DNA of 59,126 nucleotides from Bacteroidaceae bacterium (lineage in GTDB: Bacteria > Bacteroidota > Bacteroidia > Bacteroidales > Bacteroidaceae), in contig JAFVTT010000025.1 in assembly GCA_017503065.1 (NCBI GenBank), forward strand, positions 1 through 59,126. Direction: 5' to 3'. The stretch's first letter is position 1, and every line of letters starts with the position of its first letter. Both the position numbers and the translations under genes were made by a program. The notes below the pieces were generated by a model that had not been told where the DNA came from, made no database searches, and saw only the letters and a list, made by a program, of their open reading frames with translations. Shown piece after piece: positions 15,377 through 24,364 of the stretch.

Positions 15377-18300
15377 CTACTCCTGTGGCAATCCTTCGCG
15401 GTCGGTGTTTGCTTCCTTTTCCTCTTCTGCCTTTTCCGTTTCCTTCAGTTCCTCTGGCATCATCACCACGGCCTCTTTCTTCATGCCGTCAATCTTTATG
15501 GTCAGAGGTTCGCCAAGGCGCACATGTGCCACATGCTCGGTTTCCTGAACAAGGGGCAGGTCCTCGAACAAGGTACAATCGTACTTGCCGTCACCGCGGA
15601 AGGCGTTTATGGTCAGGTAGCCCACTCCCAGAGATGTAAGGTTCTGGAAGAAGTGCGTGCCTTGCGACGGGTCTACCTGGAAGTTGGCCAATCCAGCCTC
15701 CACGATGACCTGTGCGCTGCTGATATTGGGCCACTTCACGGGAATGCCCAGCCAGGGGTCGCTTGAACCCCAACGTCCGGGACCAATAAGTATGCACTTG
15801 CGGTCTTCCTGAAGCAGGGTGCGGTTTATCCTCTCCACCTCTTCCGCTATCTGCGGATTCCATCCGGGAGTGTAGTGGGCCTCTTCGCTTGTCTTCACAT
15901 ACACTATATCGCAGATGTCCGTGATTATGCCGTGACCGATGGCATTGTGGCTCCTCAGCAGGCACTGCTCGTCGGGGATGTCTGCCAGATTCTCGTCCAG
16001 TTGCATGCGGTTGTCCACCATGGGGCGTATCTGTAGCAGGTAGAAGTCACCGCTCTTGTCCGGGTTTATGTTGCATGCAAATTCTATCTCCACGGGGCGT
16101 TGCATCTCTGCCTGGCCAAGTTTCAGTACAAGTTGGAGCAGTTCGGGCATGGGCCAGACACCGTTCTGCAACACTCCGGCAAAGGAGATGAGTTTTCTGT
16201 TGCGTCCCTCATAGAATCCGTCATATATGCATTGGTCCACAGGGTCGTAGGTGGAGCATATCCATTGCAGGGAACCGTCCTTCTCTGCATCGCGTACCGG
16301 AACCTTCACCAGATTGAAGCCGTCGTCCACTTGGAACAGGGCTTTTTCCTTGTTGCCGTTCTCGTCCTTTTTCAGGTTAGTTTCCAGGGCAAAGAAACTT
16401 GTCTGCGTGTCGCGCAGGGCAATCTCCATTTCCGACATCTGCAGCACCTGTGTGGGATGATAGGGGCATACGCGGAGCGAGGTGCCGCCGTCCACGATGT
16501 ATTTTCCCAAGCCCATGGCCAGGGAAACGGTACCCTCCTCTGCCTTTTCCTCTCCGATGGGGTAGTAGTTCACGGAGCGTGCCACACCAGACACGTTGGG
16601 GTAGAAGCGTGTGCCGTACTGGTGTCCGACCACCTCTTGTAGTATAACGGCCATTTTCTCCTGGTCAATCACATTGGATGTGGCGGTCATGTAGTCCTTG
16701 CTCCCGCGGAAATACACAGAGGAATATACAGCCTTGATGGCATTGGAGAGCATCTCCAGACGGCAATACTTGTCCTCGTCGTATGGAATCATGTAGGTAG
16801 AGTATATACCGGCAAAGGGCTGGTAGTGGCTGTCCTCCAGCAAGGACGAACTTCTGATGGCCAGAGGACTTTTCACCACATCGATGAATACCTCCAGGTC
16901 GGCCAGAAGCCTGTGGGGCAGACGTCCGCGCAGGAAGCACGCCAGCATCTCCTCGTCCGATATGTCACTCATGGCCATGCCGTACAGGTCGTTCGTCTCC
17001 ATGAACTCGTCGAAGATGTCCGTGCAGAGCACCAGAGTCTTTGGGATATGAAGCAGGTCGGCATGCTCTATCTCCTTCTCGCGTACCTTCTTTATCATAC
17101 GGTCCAGGAAAGCCAGGCCACGTCCCTTTCCGCCAAGCGAACCGTCGCCTATTCGGGCAAAGTTGGAGTATTGGTCGAAACGCTCGCGCTGGAATACGGC
17201 AACCACACCCTGGTTCTTCATCTTGCGGTATGCTACGATGGCATCCAGGATAATCTGTCGGTGCACATCCACGTCCTGCTCCTTGTCCCACGTAATCTTC
17301 TTCAGGAATTCGGCAATGGGGAACAGGGCACGGCTGGAGAGCCAGCGGCTCACGTTGTTGTGTCGCAGATGGTACTGGAGGGAGTCTATGGGCAGGGTCA
17401 TGATATTGTCCTGCAACTCCTTCAGGTTATGTATTCGGGCCACTTCCTTCATGGTGGCCGGGTCGCGGAATACGAAGTCGCCGAAACCGAAATACCGGCT
17501 CAGCATATCGCGTATCTCCACGTTGAGCAGTTTCGAGTTCTTGTTGATGAAGGTGGCTCCGCACTTCCATGCCAGTTCCTCGCGTGCTGCCTCGCTGGAC
17601 TCCATAATCAGCGGCACGTACGGGTCGCGTGCACGGATGCAGCTCAGCAGTTTGTATCCTGCCATTTCGTCCTTCTGCGTGCTGTTGTTGTAGATGGGGA
17701 AACGGCAATCGGAGATGACACCCAGGGTGTTGTCGGCAAACTGTTCGTACAGGTCCCATGCCTCCTCGTATGTACGTGCCAGCACTATCTTTGGTCTTCC
17801 TCGCATTCGCAGGGTTTCCAGAGAACTGTTCAGAGCCTCTGTGGCGAATGCCAGCGACTGTTTCAGTATGTAGTGGTACAGGTTGGGCAGGATGCTGGAA
17901 TAGAAGCGGATTGTATCCTCCACCACCAGAAGCATCTGCACGCCGGCCGAACGTATGTCGTGCTCCAGATTCATCTTGTCCTCAATGAGTTTGATGATGC
18001 TGAGCAGCAGTTCCGTGTTGCCCAGCCAGCAGAACACGTATTCAAAGGCGGAAAGGTCCTCGTCCTTCATGCGTCGTGCCACACCATGACTGAATGGTGT
18101 CAGCACCACGATGGGCACGTTCGGGTATTGGGTCTTCACGCTACGCGCAATGTCAAACACATCATTGTTCTCGGCTGCTGGCATACAGATTACAAGGTCT
18201 ATGTATCCGCTGCTCATGTGCTGGTTTACCTGCTTTTCCGTGGATACCTGTATGAAACGTGGGGGGAAGCGAAGTCCCAACTTGGCATACTCCGAGAATA

Positions 18301-18421
18301 TCTTTTCGTCTATACGACCGTCGTCCTCCAGCATGAAGGCATCGTAGGGGTTGGCTATGAGAAGGACGTTGCAGACGCGTTTTTGCATCAGGTCAACGAA
18401 TGGTGTATCTTTCAGTTGCAT
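15377..18421 (-). CDS. PEP/pyruvate-binding domain protein with N-terminal receiver-like domain
   Basis: 1014 residues. Residues ~15-150 resemble a response-regulator-like fold (VCNVLLIANPYDAFMLEDDG, then VVLTPF). The central and C-terminal parts contain segments of the PPDK/PEP-synthase nucleotide-binding domain, such as FARIGDGSLGGKGRGLAFLD, SPLAIRSSSLLEDS and VEIEFACNIN...YLLQIRP. The phosphohistidine swivel domain of true PPDK/PEP synthase and the PEP-binding TIM barrel were not seen, so it is unlikely to be a complete PEP synthase. Such chains are conserved in Bacteroidetes with unproven function. It has its own promoter (18477-18507). The C-terminal ~25 residues are Glu/Lys-rich and low complexity. 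Confidence 0.8.
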   Translation of the reverse strand: MQLKDTPFVDLMQKRVCNVLLIANPYDAFMLEDDGRIDEKIFSEYAKLGLRFPPRFIQVSTEKQVNQHMSSGYIDLVICMPAAENNDVFDIARSVKTQYPNVPIVVLTPFSHGVARRMKDEDLSAFEYVFCWLGNTELLLSIIKLIEDKMNLEHDIRSAGVQMLLVVEDTIRFYSSILPNLYHYILKQSLAFATEALNSSLETLRMRGRPKIVLARTYEEAWDLYEQFADNTLGVISDCRFPIYNNSTQKDEMAGYKLLSCIRARDPYVPLIMESSEAAREELAWKCGATFINKNSKLLNVEIRDMLSRYFGFGDFVFRDPATMKEVARIHNLKELQDNIMTLPIDSLQYHLRHNNVSRWLSSRALFPIAEFLKKITWDKEQDVDVHRQIILDAIVAYRKMKNQGVVAVFQRERFDQYSNFARIGDGSLGGKGRGLAFLDRMIKKVREKEIEHADLLHIPKTLVLCTDIFDEFMETNDLYGMAMSDISDEEMLACFLRGRLPHRLLADLEVFIDVVKSPLAIRSSSLLEDSHYQPFAGIYSTYMIPYDEDKYCRLEMLSNAIKAVYSSVYFRGSKDYMTATSNVIDQEKMAVILQEVVGHQYGTRFYPNVSGVARSVNYYPIGEEKAEEGTVSLAMGLGKYIVDGGTSLRVCPYHPTQVLQMSEMEIALRDTQTSFFALETNLKKDENGNKEKALFQVDDGFNLVKVPVRDAEKDGSLQWICSTYDPVDQCIYDGFYEGRNRKLISFAGVLQNGVWPMPELLQLVLKLGQAEMQRPVEIEFACNINPDKSGDFYLLQIRPMVDNRMQLDENLADIPDEQCLLRSHNAIGHGIITDICDIVYVKTSEEAHYTPGWNPQIAEEVERINRTLLQEDRKCILIGPGRWGSSDPWLGIPVKWPNISSAQVIVEAGLANFQVDPSQGTHFFQNLTSLGVGYLTINAFRGDGKYDCTLFEDLPLVQETEHVAHVRLGEPLTIKIDGMKKEAVVMMPEELKETEKAEEEKEANTDREGLPQE

Positions 18422-18476
18422 TGCTTTGTGTGTTCTGTTGTTGTGGCGACAAGGTTTTTATAAATGTTATCATCTG

Positions 18477-18507
18477 CAAAGATACGATTAAGCGGGAAGA
18501 TTACAAA
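18477..18507 (-). promoter_or_regulatory. promoter of the PEP/pyruvate-binding protein gene
   Basis: Minus-strand TATCTTTG (18477-18484) with TTTG 19 bp upstream (18504-18507), about 55 bp before the ATG. Confidence 0.6.
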
Positions 18508-18752
18508 ATAATGCTTTCTTTAATTTAATGTGAATTCAGAACTAAAGTTAATCTTGCCTCTTATCTTTGACCCAAGCTACTCCTGCTCGTGGTTTCTCCA
18601 ATAACCCCAAATCGGTCATTGCGTTATGACGATAATGGACTTTATTGGTGAGTAACAGTCTAATGAACGATTTTGGATAAATTTAACTTGATGTCTAATT
18701 TGCCTACGTTCGGCAAAAAAACTGACTTTTTCAGTTCTCACTTGCTCGCAAA
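18508..18752. other. intergenic stretch between divergent genes
   Basis: Apart from the flanking promoters no gene or clear structure was seen. Bases 18617-18636 (TCATTGCGTTATGACGATAA) resemble a stretch at about 49777-49797, so a minor dispersed repeat is possible. AT-rich. Confidence 0.4.
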
Positions 18753-18784
18753 TTTGGGAAATCGCTCGCTTATTCGTACCTTTG
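18753..18784 (+). promoter_or_regulatory. promoter of the 192-residue unknown gene
   Basis: TTTG (18753-18756), 20-bp spacer, TACCTTTG (18777-18784), 40 bp before the ATG at 18825. Confidence 0.65.
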
Positions 18785-18824
18785 CACCCCCTTAATATTA
18801 TATATAATGTACGCGTAATAGGAA

Positions 18825-19403
18825 ATGAGCATGGAAGAGAAGGAATATTTGGATAATTACGAGCAGAGGCTGACGGCCGAACTGCTTCGCGTTTGCACAC
18901 AACAGGGCAAGTTGGCAGGACAGTTGTTGCCAAGCCCCGACCTGGACGACAAGTGGGAGGAGGTGGCACAGCCCTACATGGGCGATGCCATAAAGGAGAT
19001 TGCCAAGTATCCCACCGTGGCGCTGGGATGGATGATGTATGTGGGCATGGCCGTGGCACACTACTGGGATGTGGATTGGGAGGTTTACGGCAAGATAGAG
19101 AACCTCTACGAGTACATCCGCGACAAGCGCGGCTTTGACGAGATGGACGAGTATGTCCGCGAAACGGTACTCGGTTTCCGTCCCGATGCCAAGCCTGCGG
19201 AGGGTCAGCCCATGAACGGGTACGACGGCACGGAGGAACTCGTGCGCATGCTCTCCACCATCTGCCTGACACAGATACGGCGCGAGCAGATAGAGCCGCA
19301 AAGCCCTATGGCATTCCGCGTATACGTCCGCAGTATCCATGCCCTGTACGTCATTGGAGCCAGTGTGGAACTTTATCGCCTCGGTTACAAAATGACAGTA
19401 TAA
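18825..19403 (+). CDS. conserved-looking cytoplasmic protein of unknown function
   Basis: 192 residues starting MSMEEKEYLDNYEQRL. I do not recognise the family. It is mainly helical and acidic, with Trp/Tyr-rich helices around residues 60-95 (WMMYVGMAVAHYWDVDW). There is no signal peptide, and the hydrophobic runs are too polar for membrane helices. Codon use and GC match the core genes, and it has a good promoter, so it is a real gene. The ilvD promoter lies immediately downstream, so it is probably transcribed alone. Confidence 0.8.
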   Translation: MSMEEKEYLDNYEQRLTAELLRVCTQQGKLAGQLLPSPDLDDKWEEVAQPYMGDAIKEIAKYPTVALGWMMYVGMAVAHYWDVDWEVYGKIENLYEYIRDKRGFDEMDEYVRETVLGFRPDAKPAEGQPMNGYDGTEELVRMLSTICLTQIRREQIEPQSPMAFRVYVRSIHALYVIGASVELYRLGYKMTV

Positions 19404-19425
19404 GTGCAGATATTGTGACTTTTTC

Positions 19426-19456
19426 TTGCGGAACACGAAAGAAAGTCATAACTTTG
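19426..19456 (+). promoter_or_regulatory. promoter of the ilv cluster
   Basis: TTG (19426-19428), 20-bp spacer, TAACTTTG (19449-19456), 49 bp before the ilvD ATG. No leader peptide rich in Leu/Ile/Val codons fits in this space, so classical attenuation is not evident. Confidence 0.65.
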
Positions 19457-19505
19457 CCCGCATTAAACCCCAAAAGGAAGAACAAAAGCAACGAAACCCG
19501 ACGAT

Positions 19506-21311
19506 ATGAAAAACCAGTTGAGAAGTGCCGTATGTACCGAAGGACGCCGTATGGCAGGTGCCCGCGCCCTGTGGGTGGCCAATGGTATGAAGAGGGAAAT
19601 GTTTGGCAAGCCCATCATTGCCGTGGTGAACTCATTCACCCAGTTTGTCCCCGGTCACACCCATCTGCATGAGATAGGCCAGATAGTGAAGGCCGAGATA
19701 GAGAGCATGGGCTGCTATGCCGCCGAATTCAACACCATCGCCATAGACGACGGTATTGCCATGGGCCACGACGGCATGCTTTATTCGCTGCCCAGCCGCG
19801 ACATTATTGCCGACAGCGTGGAATACATGTGCAACGCCCACAAGGCAGACGCCATGATATGCATATCCAACTGCGACAAGATAACCCCTGGCATGCTCAT
19901 GGCAGCCATGCGTCTGAATATCCCCGCAGTGTTCGTGAGCGGCGGCCCCATGGAGGCCGGCAAGTACAAGGGCGAGAACCTCGACCTTGTAGGTGCTATG
20001 GTGAAGGGAGCCGACAAGACCGTTAGCGACGAGGAACTGGCCGAGGTGGAAAACCGCGCCTGTCCCGGATGCGGATGCTGCAGCGGCATGTTCACCGCTA
20101 ACTCCATGAACAACCTCACCGAGGGCATAGGCCTGTCCCTGCCCGGCAACGGAACCATCCTGGCCACACACACCAACCGTGTGCAACTCTTCAAGGACGC
20201 CGCCAGGCAGATAGTGAAGAACGCCTTTGCCTACTACGAGGATGGCGACGAGAGCGTTCTGCCCCGTAGCATAGCCACACGCCAGGCTTTCCTCAATGCC
20301 ATGACCCTGGACATAGCCATGGGAGCCAGCACCAACACCGTGCTGCATCTGCTGGCCATAGCGCAGGAGGCCGAGGTGGACTTCACCATGAAGGATATGG
20401 ACGAACTCTCGCGCAAGACTCCCTTCCTCTGCAAACTGGCCCCCAACAGCCAGAAGTACAGCGTGCAGGAGTGCGGACGTGCCGGCGGTATGCTCAACCT
20501 CCTTGGCGAACTTGCCAAGGGCGGTCTGATAGACACCTCTGTGAAGCGCGTTAACGGTGCCACACTGGCCGAGGACATTGAGAAATACTCCATCCTCAAG
20601 GACAACATTGACCCCGAGGCAAAGAGAATATACAGCAGTGCACCTGCCGGTGTGTTCTGCAACAAGATGGGTGCACAGAGCACCACCTACGAGACTCTGG
20701 ACACCGACCGCGAGAACGGTTGCATCCGTTCCATCGAGCACGCCTACACCAAGGATGGCGGCCTGGCAGTGCTCTTCGGCAACATCGCCCAGGACGGCTG
20801 TGTGGTGAAGACCGCTGGTGTGGACGAAAGCATTTGGCGCTTCTCCGGTCCAGCCGTGGTGTTCGACTCTCAGGAAGACGCCTGTGAAGGCATCCTCGGA
20901 GGCAAGGTGAAGAAGGGCGACGTGGTGGTAATCACCCATGAGGGTCCTAAGGGTGGTCCCGGCATGCAGGAGATGCTCTATCCCACCAGTTACATCAAGT
21001 CCATGCACATGGGCAAGGAATGTGCCCTCATCACCGACGGACGCTTCAGCGGAGGCACATCCGGACTCTCCATCGGACACATCAGCCCCGAGGCAGCCTC
21101 AGGCGGCAACATCGGCAAGATAGTGGATGGCGACATCATAGAGATAGACATTCCTGCAAGAAGCATCAACGTGCGCCTCTCCGACGAGGAACTGGCAGCA
21201 CGTCCCCAGCAGCCCCTGCGCCGCAACCGCGTAGTAAGCAAAGCCCTCCGTGCCTACGCACAGAGTGTTACCAGTGCCGACAAGGGAGGCGTGAGGGTGA
21301 TAAAGGACTAA
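19506..21311 (+). CDS. ilvD: dihydroxy-acid dehydratase
   Basis: 601 residues, full length. It converts 2,3-dihydroxy-isovalerate and 2,3-dihydroxy-3-methylvalerate to the 2-oxo acids, the third step of valine and isoleucine synthesis, using an iron-sulfur cluster. Visible signatures are [20 protein letters not shown] and the Cys-rich [17 protein letters not shown] (IlvD/Edd family), with [20 protein letters not shown] near the C terminus. It is the first gene of the cluster and has its own promoter. After the stop comes a palindromic repeat and 385 bp of repeat-rich spacer before ilvB. Confidence 0.97.
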   Translation: MKNQLRSAVCTEGRRMAGARALWVANGMKREMFGKPIIAVVNSFTQFVPGHTHLHEIGQIVKAEIESMGCYAAEFNTIAIDDGIAMGHDGMLYSLPSRDIIADSVEYMCNAHKADAMICISNCDKITPGMLMAAMRLNIPAVFVSGGPMEAGKYKGENLDLVGAMVKGADKTVSDEELAEVENRACPGCGCCSGMFTANSMNNLTEGIGLSLPGNGTILATHTNRVQLFKDAARQIVKNAFAYYEDGDESVLPRSIATRQAFLNAMTLDIAMGASTNTVLHLLAIAQEAEVDFTMKDMDELSRKTPFLCKLAPNSQKYSVQECGRAGGMLNLLGELAKGGLIDTSVKRVNGATLAEDIEKYSILKDNIDPEAKRIYSSAPAGVFCNKMGAQSTTYETLDTDRENGCIRSIEHAYTKDGGLAVLFGNIAQDGCVVKTAGVDESIWRFSGPAVVFDSQEDACEGILGGKVKKGDVVVITHEGPKGGPGMQEMLYPTSYIKSMHMGKECALITDGRFSGGTSGLSIGHISPEAASGGNIGKIVDGDIIEIDIPARSINVRLSDEELAARPQQPLRRNRVVSKALRAYAQSVTSADKGGVRVIKD

Positions 21312-21316
21312 TGGTA

Positions 21317-21350
21317 AGACCCCCTCAATCCCCCTGCAGGGGGAGGAGAG
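21317..21350 (+). repeat. CCCCCTGCAGGGGG hairpin repeat, copy after ilvD
   Basis: A GACCCCCTCAATCCCCCTGCAGGGGGAGGAGAG-type block follows the stop at once. Related blocks follow the thioesterase and ilvC genes. It could act as an mRNA 3' stem; no T-run. Confidence 0.65.
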
Positions 21351-21534
21351 GGTGAGCGCTTAATGGTGAGCGGTGAGCGATTAACGATTAACGTGTGAAC
21401 GGGAAGCGGAGCCACACCATACCCCTCCGGAACTTCGTTCCTCGCCAGCCCAATCTTAGTGGGACAAAAGAAACGGAAAACTTGTCCGTTCTCCTATTGC
21501 CTCATTACCCATAAAGCAGAGTGCATACAACAGA
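21351..21534 (+). other. repeat-rich spacer between ilvD and ilvB
   Basis: It holds GTGAGCG and GATTAACG heptamer runs (about 21352-21402), then unremarkable sequence. No ORF of interest and no TAnnTTTG box. ilvB may depend on read-through from the ilvD promoter. Confidence 0.5.
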
Positions 21535-21690
21535 CTAATATCAATAATAGAATAAATACCCTCCAATACATCATACTCCCCTCCATATAGGGCGAACAAG
21601 GTCTTTAGAGGATTGACTGAATGTCAATCAGTACCTTGTGAGGGGAGCAATCCCCATTGCGACGCGCGGACAGGTACGGGGGAGGGTCTT
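21535..21690 (+). repeat. MITE-like element, copy 3 (interrupted), ending at the ilvB start
   Basis: It shares CATCATACTCCCCTCCATATAGG and the terminal TACGGGGGAGGGTCTTAATAT-type end with the copy at 23401-23541. Between them lie ~85 extra bases (about 21588-21672) with an internal AACAAGGT/ACCTTGT pair. The G-rich end lies about 11 nt upstream of the ilvB ATG and contains GGAGG. Confidence 0.6.
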
Positions 21691-21696
21691 AATATT

Positions 21697-23397
21697 ATGG
21701 AAACAACAAAGATAACAGGTGCCGAAGCCCTTATGCGTTCCCTTGAACACGAGGGAGTGGATGTGCTGTTCGGATATCCCGGTGGTGCCATCATGCCCAC
21801 CTATGATGCCCTTTACGACCACAAGGACACCCTGCACCACATACTCGTACGCCACGAACAGGCGGCCGTACATGCAGCCCAGGGCTATGCCCGTGTGAGC
21901 GGTAAGGTGGGATGCGCCATCGTTACCTCTGGTCCCGGTGCCATGAACACCATCACCGGTGTGGCAGATGCCATGATAGACTCCACCCCCATGGTGGTAA
22001 TCTGCGGACAGGTTGGGGCCGCCATGCTTGGCACGGATGCCTTTCAGGAGGTGGACGTAGTGGGCGTTACCCAGCCTATCAGCAAGTGGAACTATCAGAT
22101 ACGCCGTGCCGAGGACATCCCTTGGGCGGTGGCACGTGCCTTCTACATAGCACGCAGCGGCCGTCCCGGTCCTGTGGTGTTGGACTTTGCCAAGAACGCA
22201 CAGACGGCAATGATAGAGTATGCTCCGCAGACGGTGGACTTCATCCGCAGTTACAATCCCGTACCCGAGACACAGCCGGGAAGCATAGAAATGGCGGCCG
22301 AACTCATCAACCAGAGCGTGAAGCCCCTGATGCTCGTTGGCCAGGGTGTGGAACTTGCCGGTGCACGCCAGGAACTCCTTGCCCTTTGCGAGAAGGCACA
22401 GATACCCTTCGGACAGACCATGCTCGGCCTTTCCGCCGCTCCCACCGGCCATCCCCTGAACATGGGTATGCTGGGCATGCATGGCAATCTGGCTCCCAAC
22501 GTGATGACCAACCAGTGCGACCTGCTCATTGCCGTGGGCATGCGCTTCGACGACCGTGTTACGGGCGACCTGCACACCTATGCCAAGCAGGCCAAGGTGA
22601 TACACTTTGAGATAGACCCCTCAGAGGTGGGCAAGATAGTGAAACCTACCGTGGCGGTATTGGGCAACTGCAAGCAGACTCTGGCACAGGTTACCGAACT
22701 TGTGGAACCTGCCAGACATCAGGCATGGATAGACGGTTTCAAGCCTTACGCCGAGAAGGAGTACAATAAGGTGATAGATGCCGCGCTGAACCCCAAGGAC
22801 GGTCCCCTGCTCATGGGCGAGGTGGTGCGCCGTGTCAGCGAGGCTGCCAACAACGAGGCCATCATGGTTACCGACGTGGGTCAGAACCAACTCTTCGGAT
22901 GCCGCTACTTCAAGTACACCCATCCCCGCAGTATCGTCACCAGTGGCGGATGCGGCACAATGGGCTTCGGCATACCGGCGGCCATAGGCGCCACCTTCGG
23001 TGCACCCGAGAGGACCGTATGCATGTTCTGCGGCGACGGCGGTTTCCAGATGACTATCCAGGAACTGGGTACCATCATGGAACAGCAGTGCCCCGTGAAG
23101 ATGATTCTGCTGAACAACAACTATCTGGGCAACGTGCGCCAGTGGCAGTACATGTTCTTCAACAAGCGCTACTCCTTCACCCCCATGCTCAATCCCGATT
23201 ACGAGAAGATAGCCGACGGCTATGGCATACCATGCCGCACCGTGGTGGAGCGTGCCGACCTGGACGAGGCTATCCGCGAGATGCTGGACACGGACGGTCC
23301 CTATCTCCTGCAGGTTGCCGTCAAGGAGGAGGACAACGTCCTGCCCATGACACCTCCCGGAGGCAGTGTGGACGATATGTTGCTGGAAGTAAAGTAA
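21697..23397 (+). CDS. ilvB: acetolactate synthase large (catalytic) subunit
   Basis: 566 residues from the ATG at 21697 (METTKITGAEALMRSLEHEG). The in-frame start at 21613 lies inside a repeat. It condenses two pyruvates, or pyruvate with 2-oxobutyrate, using ThDP and FAD. Signatures: GYPGGAIMPTYDAL with the catalytic Glu in HEQAAVHAAQGYAR, and the ThDP motif GDGG...NN (CGDGGFQMTIQELG, then LLNNNYLG). It works with the regulatory subunit encoded next. The only Shine-Dalgarno-like sequence, GGAGG, is the terminal part of the upstream repeat. Full length, no lesions. Confidence 0.97.
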   Translation: METTKITGAEALMRSLEHEGVDVLFGYPGGAIMPTYDALYDHKDTLHHILVRHEQAAVHAAQGYARVSGKVGCAIVTSGPGAMNTITGVADAMIDSTPMVVICGQVGAAMLGTDAFQEVDVVGVTQPISKWNYQIRRAEDIPWAVARAFYIARSGRPGPVVLDFAKNAQTAMIEYAPQTVDFIRSYNPVPETQPGSIEMAAELINQSVKPLMLVGQGVELAGARQELLALCEKAQIPFGQTMLGLSAAPTGHPLNMGMLGMHGNLAPNVMTNQCDLLIAVGMRFDDRVTGDLHTYAKQAKVIHFEIDPSEVGKIVKPTVAVLGNCKQTLAQVTELVEPARHQAWIDGFKPYAEKEYNKVIDAALNPKDGPLLMGEVVRRVSEAANNEAIMVTDVGQNQLFGCRYFKYTHPRSIVTSGGCGTMGFGIPAAIGATFGAPERTVCMFCGDGGFQMTIQELGTIMEQQCPVKMILLNNNYLGNVRQWQYMFFNKRYSFTPMLNPDYEKIADGYGIPCRTVVERADLDEAIREMLDTDGPYLLQVAVKEEDNVLPMTPPGGSVDDMLLEVK

Positions 23398-23400
23398 AAA

Positions 23401-23541
23401 GGGCGGACCCACCCCCTTACCCCTCCACAAGGGAGGGGAGTGGTTACAACAGACAATGAATATTAATCCTTTAATAAAATCCTCATTCCCCAGTACATCA
23501 TACTCCCCTCCATATAGGGAGGGGTACGGGGGAGGGTCTTA
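23401..23541 (+). repeat. MITE-like element, copy 2, between ilvB and ilvN
   Basis: The best-preserved copy: ends GGACCCACCCCC and GGGGGAGGGTC, interior with GTTACAAC, GACAATGAA, CTCATTCCCCAG. It aligns along its length with the reverse complement of 5334-5468. The right end abuts the ilvN start and supplies GGAGG. Confidence 0.75.
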
Positions 23542-23545
23542 ATAT

Positions 23546-24364
23546 ATGGAAAAGAAATATGGTGCCGCCGAGTGCGGCGATTGCAATACATGCGGCAAGT
23601 GCGATGCACTCTATGAAGAGAGCGTGCCCGAACTGAAGGGCTTTGACGATGCCGTGGCGGCTGCCGCGGCCATAGACCGCAATTCTTATGAAAAGAACCT
23701 GGCACGCCTGCGCAAGGCCACCTTCGAGCAGGACAATGCACAGGGCCAGCAGGTGGAGACCTTCAGCCGCAATGCCGTGGTACGTCCTACCGTGCCCGGA
23801 CACGAGGGCGCACTGCTCAGCAGCCACCATGGCCTTACCCTCTACACGCTTATCATCTTCTCCGAGAACTATGCCGGCATACTGAACCAGATAACCGCAG
23901 TGTTCACACGCCGTCAGGTAAACATCGAGACGCTCAACGTGTGTGCCTCCAGCACCCCCGGTGTGCACAAGTACACCATCACATGCTATTGCAAGAAGGA
24001 GATGGCGGAGATGCTCGTCAGGCAGATAGAGAAGCGCATAGACGTGCTCCAGGCCAACTGCTTCGTGGACGACGAGATATTCATGATGGAGACCTCACTC
24101 CTGAAACTCTCCACTCCCAAGGTGCTGGCCAACAAGGAGATTTCCCGCATTGTGCGTCGCCACGATGCCCGTTTCGTGGAGGTAAACTCCACATACTCCA
24201 TCGTTGAGAAGACCGGTATCACGGAGGATGTCATGGACCTCTTCATGCAACTGGATGGTATGGGTTGCGTGCTTCAGTTCGTACGCTCCGGCCGCATTGC
24301 CGTAACCAAGAGCCGCGTGGAGCGACTTGACCAGTATCTGACACAACGCGAGATGGAAAGATGA
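23546..24364 (+). CDS. ilvN: acetolactate synthase small (regulatory) subunit with cysteine-rich N-terminal extension
   Basis: 272 residues, against about 160-190 for ordinary IlvN/IlvH. Residues ~99-170 are the ACT domain (LTLYTLIIFSENYAGILNQI, then TRRQVNIETLNV), which binds valine for feedback inhibition. The rest is the usual C-terminal domain. Residues 1-95 are extra: a Cys cluster C10-x2-C13-x2-C16-x2-C19 (ECGDCNTCGKCD), then a helical Ala/Asp/Glu-rich linker. No alternative ATG near residue 95 gives a normal-length protein, and the extension has core-like codon use. It may bind metal or a redox signal. The stop overlaps the thioesterase start (ATGA), so these two are translationally coupled. 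The symbol ilvH is also used for this subunit. Confidence 0.9.
   Translation: MEKKYGAAECGDCNTCGKCDALYEESVPELKGFDDAVAAAAAIDRNSYEKNLARLRKATFEQDNAQGQQVETFSRNAVVRPTVPGHEGALLSSHHGLTLYTLIIFSENYAGILNQITAVFTRRQVNIETLNVCASSTPGVHKYTITCYCKKEMAEMLVRQIEKRIDVLQANCFVDDEIFMMETSLLKLSTPKVLANKEISRIVRRHDARFVEVNSTYSIVEKTGITEDVMDLFMQLDGMGCVLQFVRSGRIAVTKSRVERLDQYLTQREMER

Noticed and set aside
18615..18640. Shared regulatory motif with 49774-49797 (GCGTTATGAYGRTAATG)
   Set aside because: The match is short and imperfect, with no common gene context; likely chance or a faint dispersed repeat.
19457..19505. Transcription-attenuation leader for the ilv cluster
   Set aside because: The space between promoter and ilvD is under 50 bp and lacks a Leu/Ile/Val-rich peptide or alternative hairpins.
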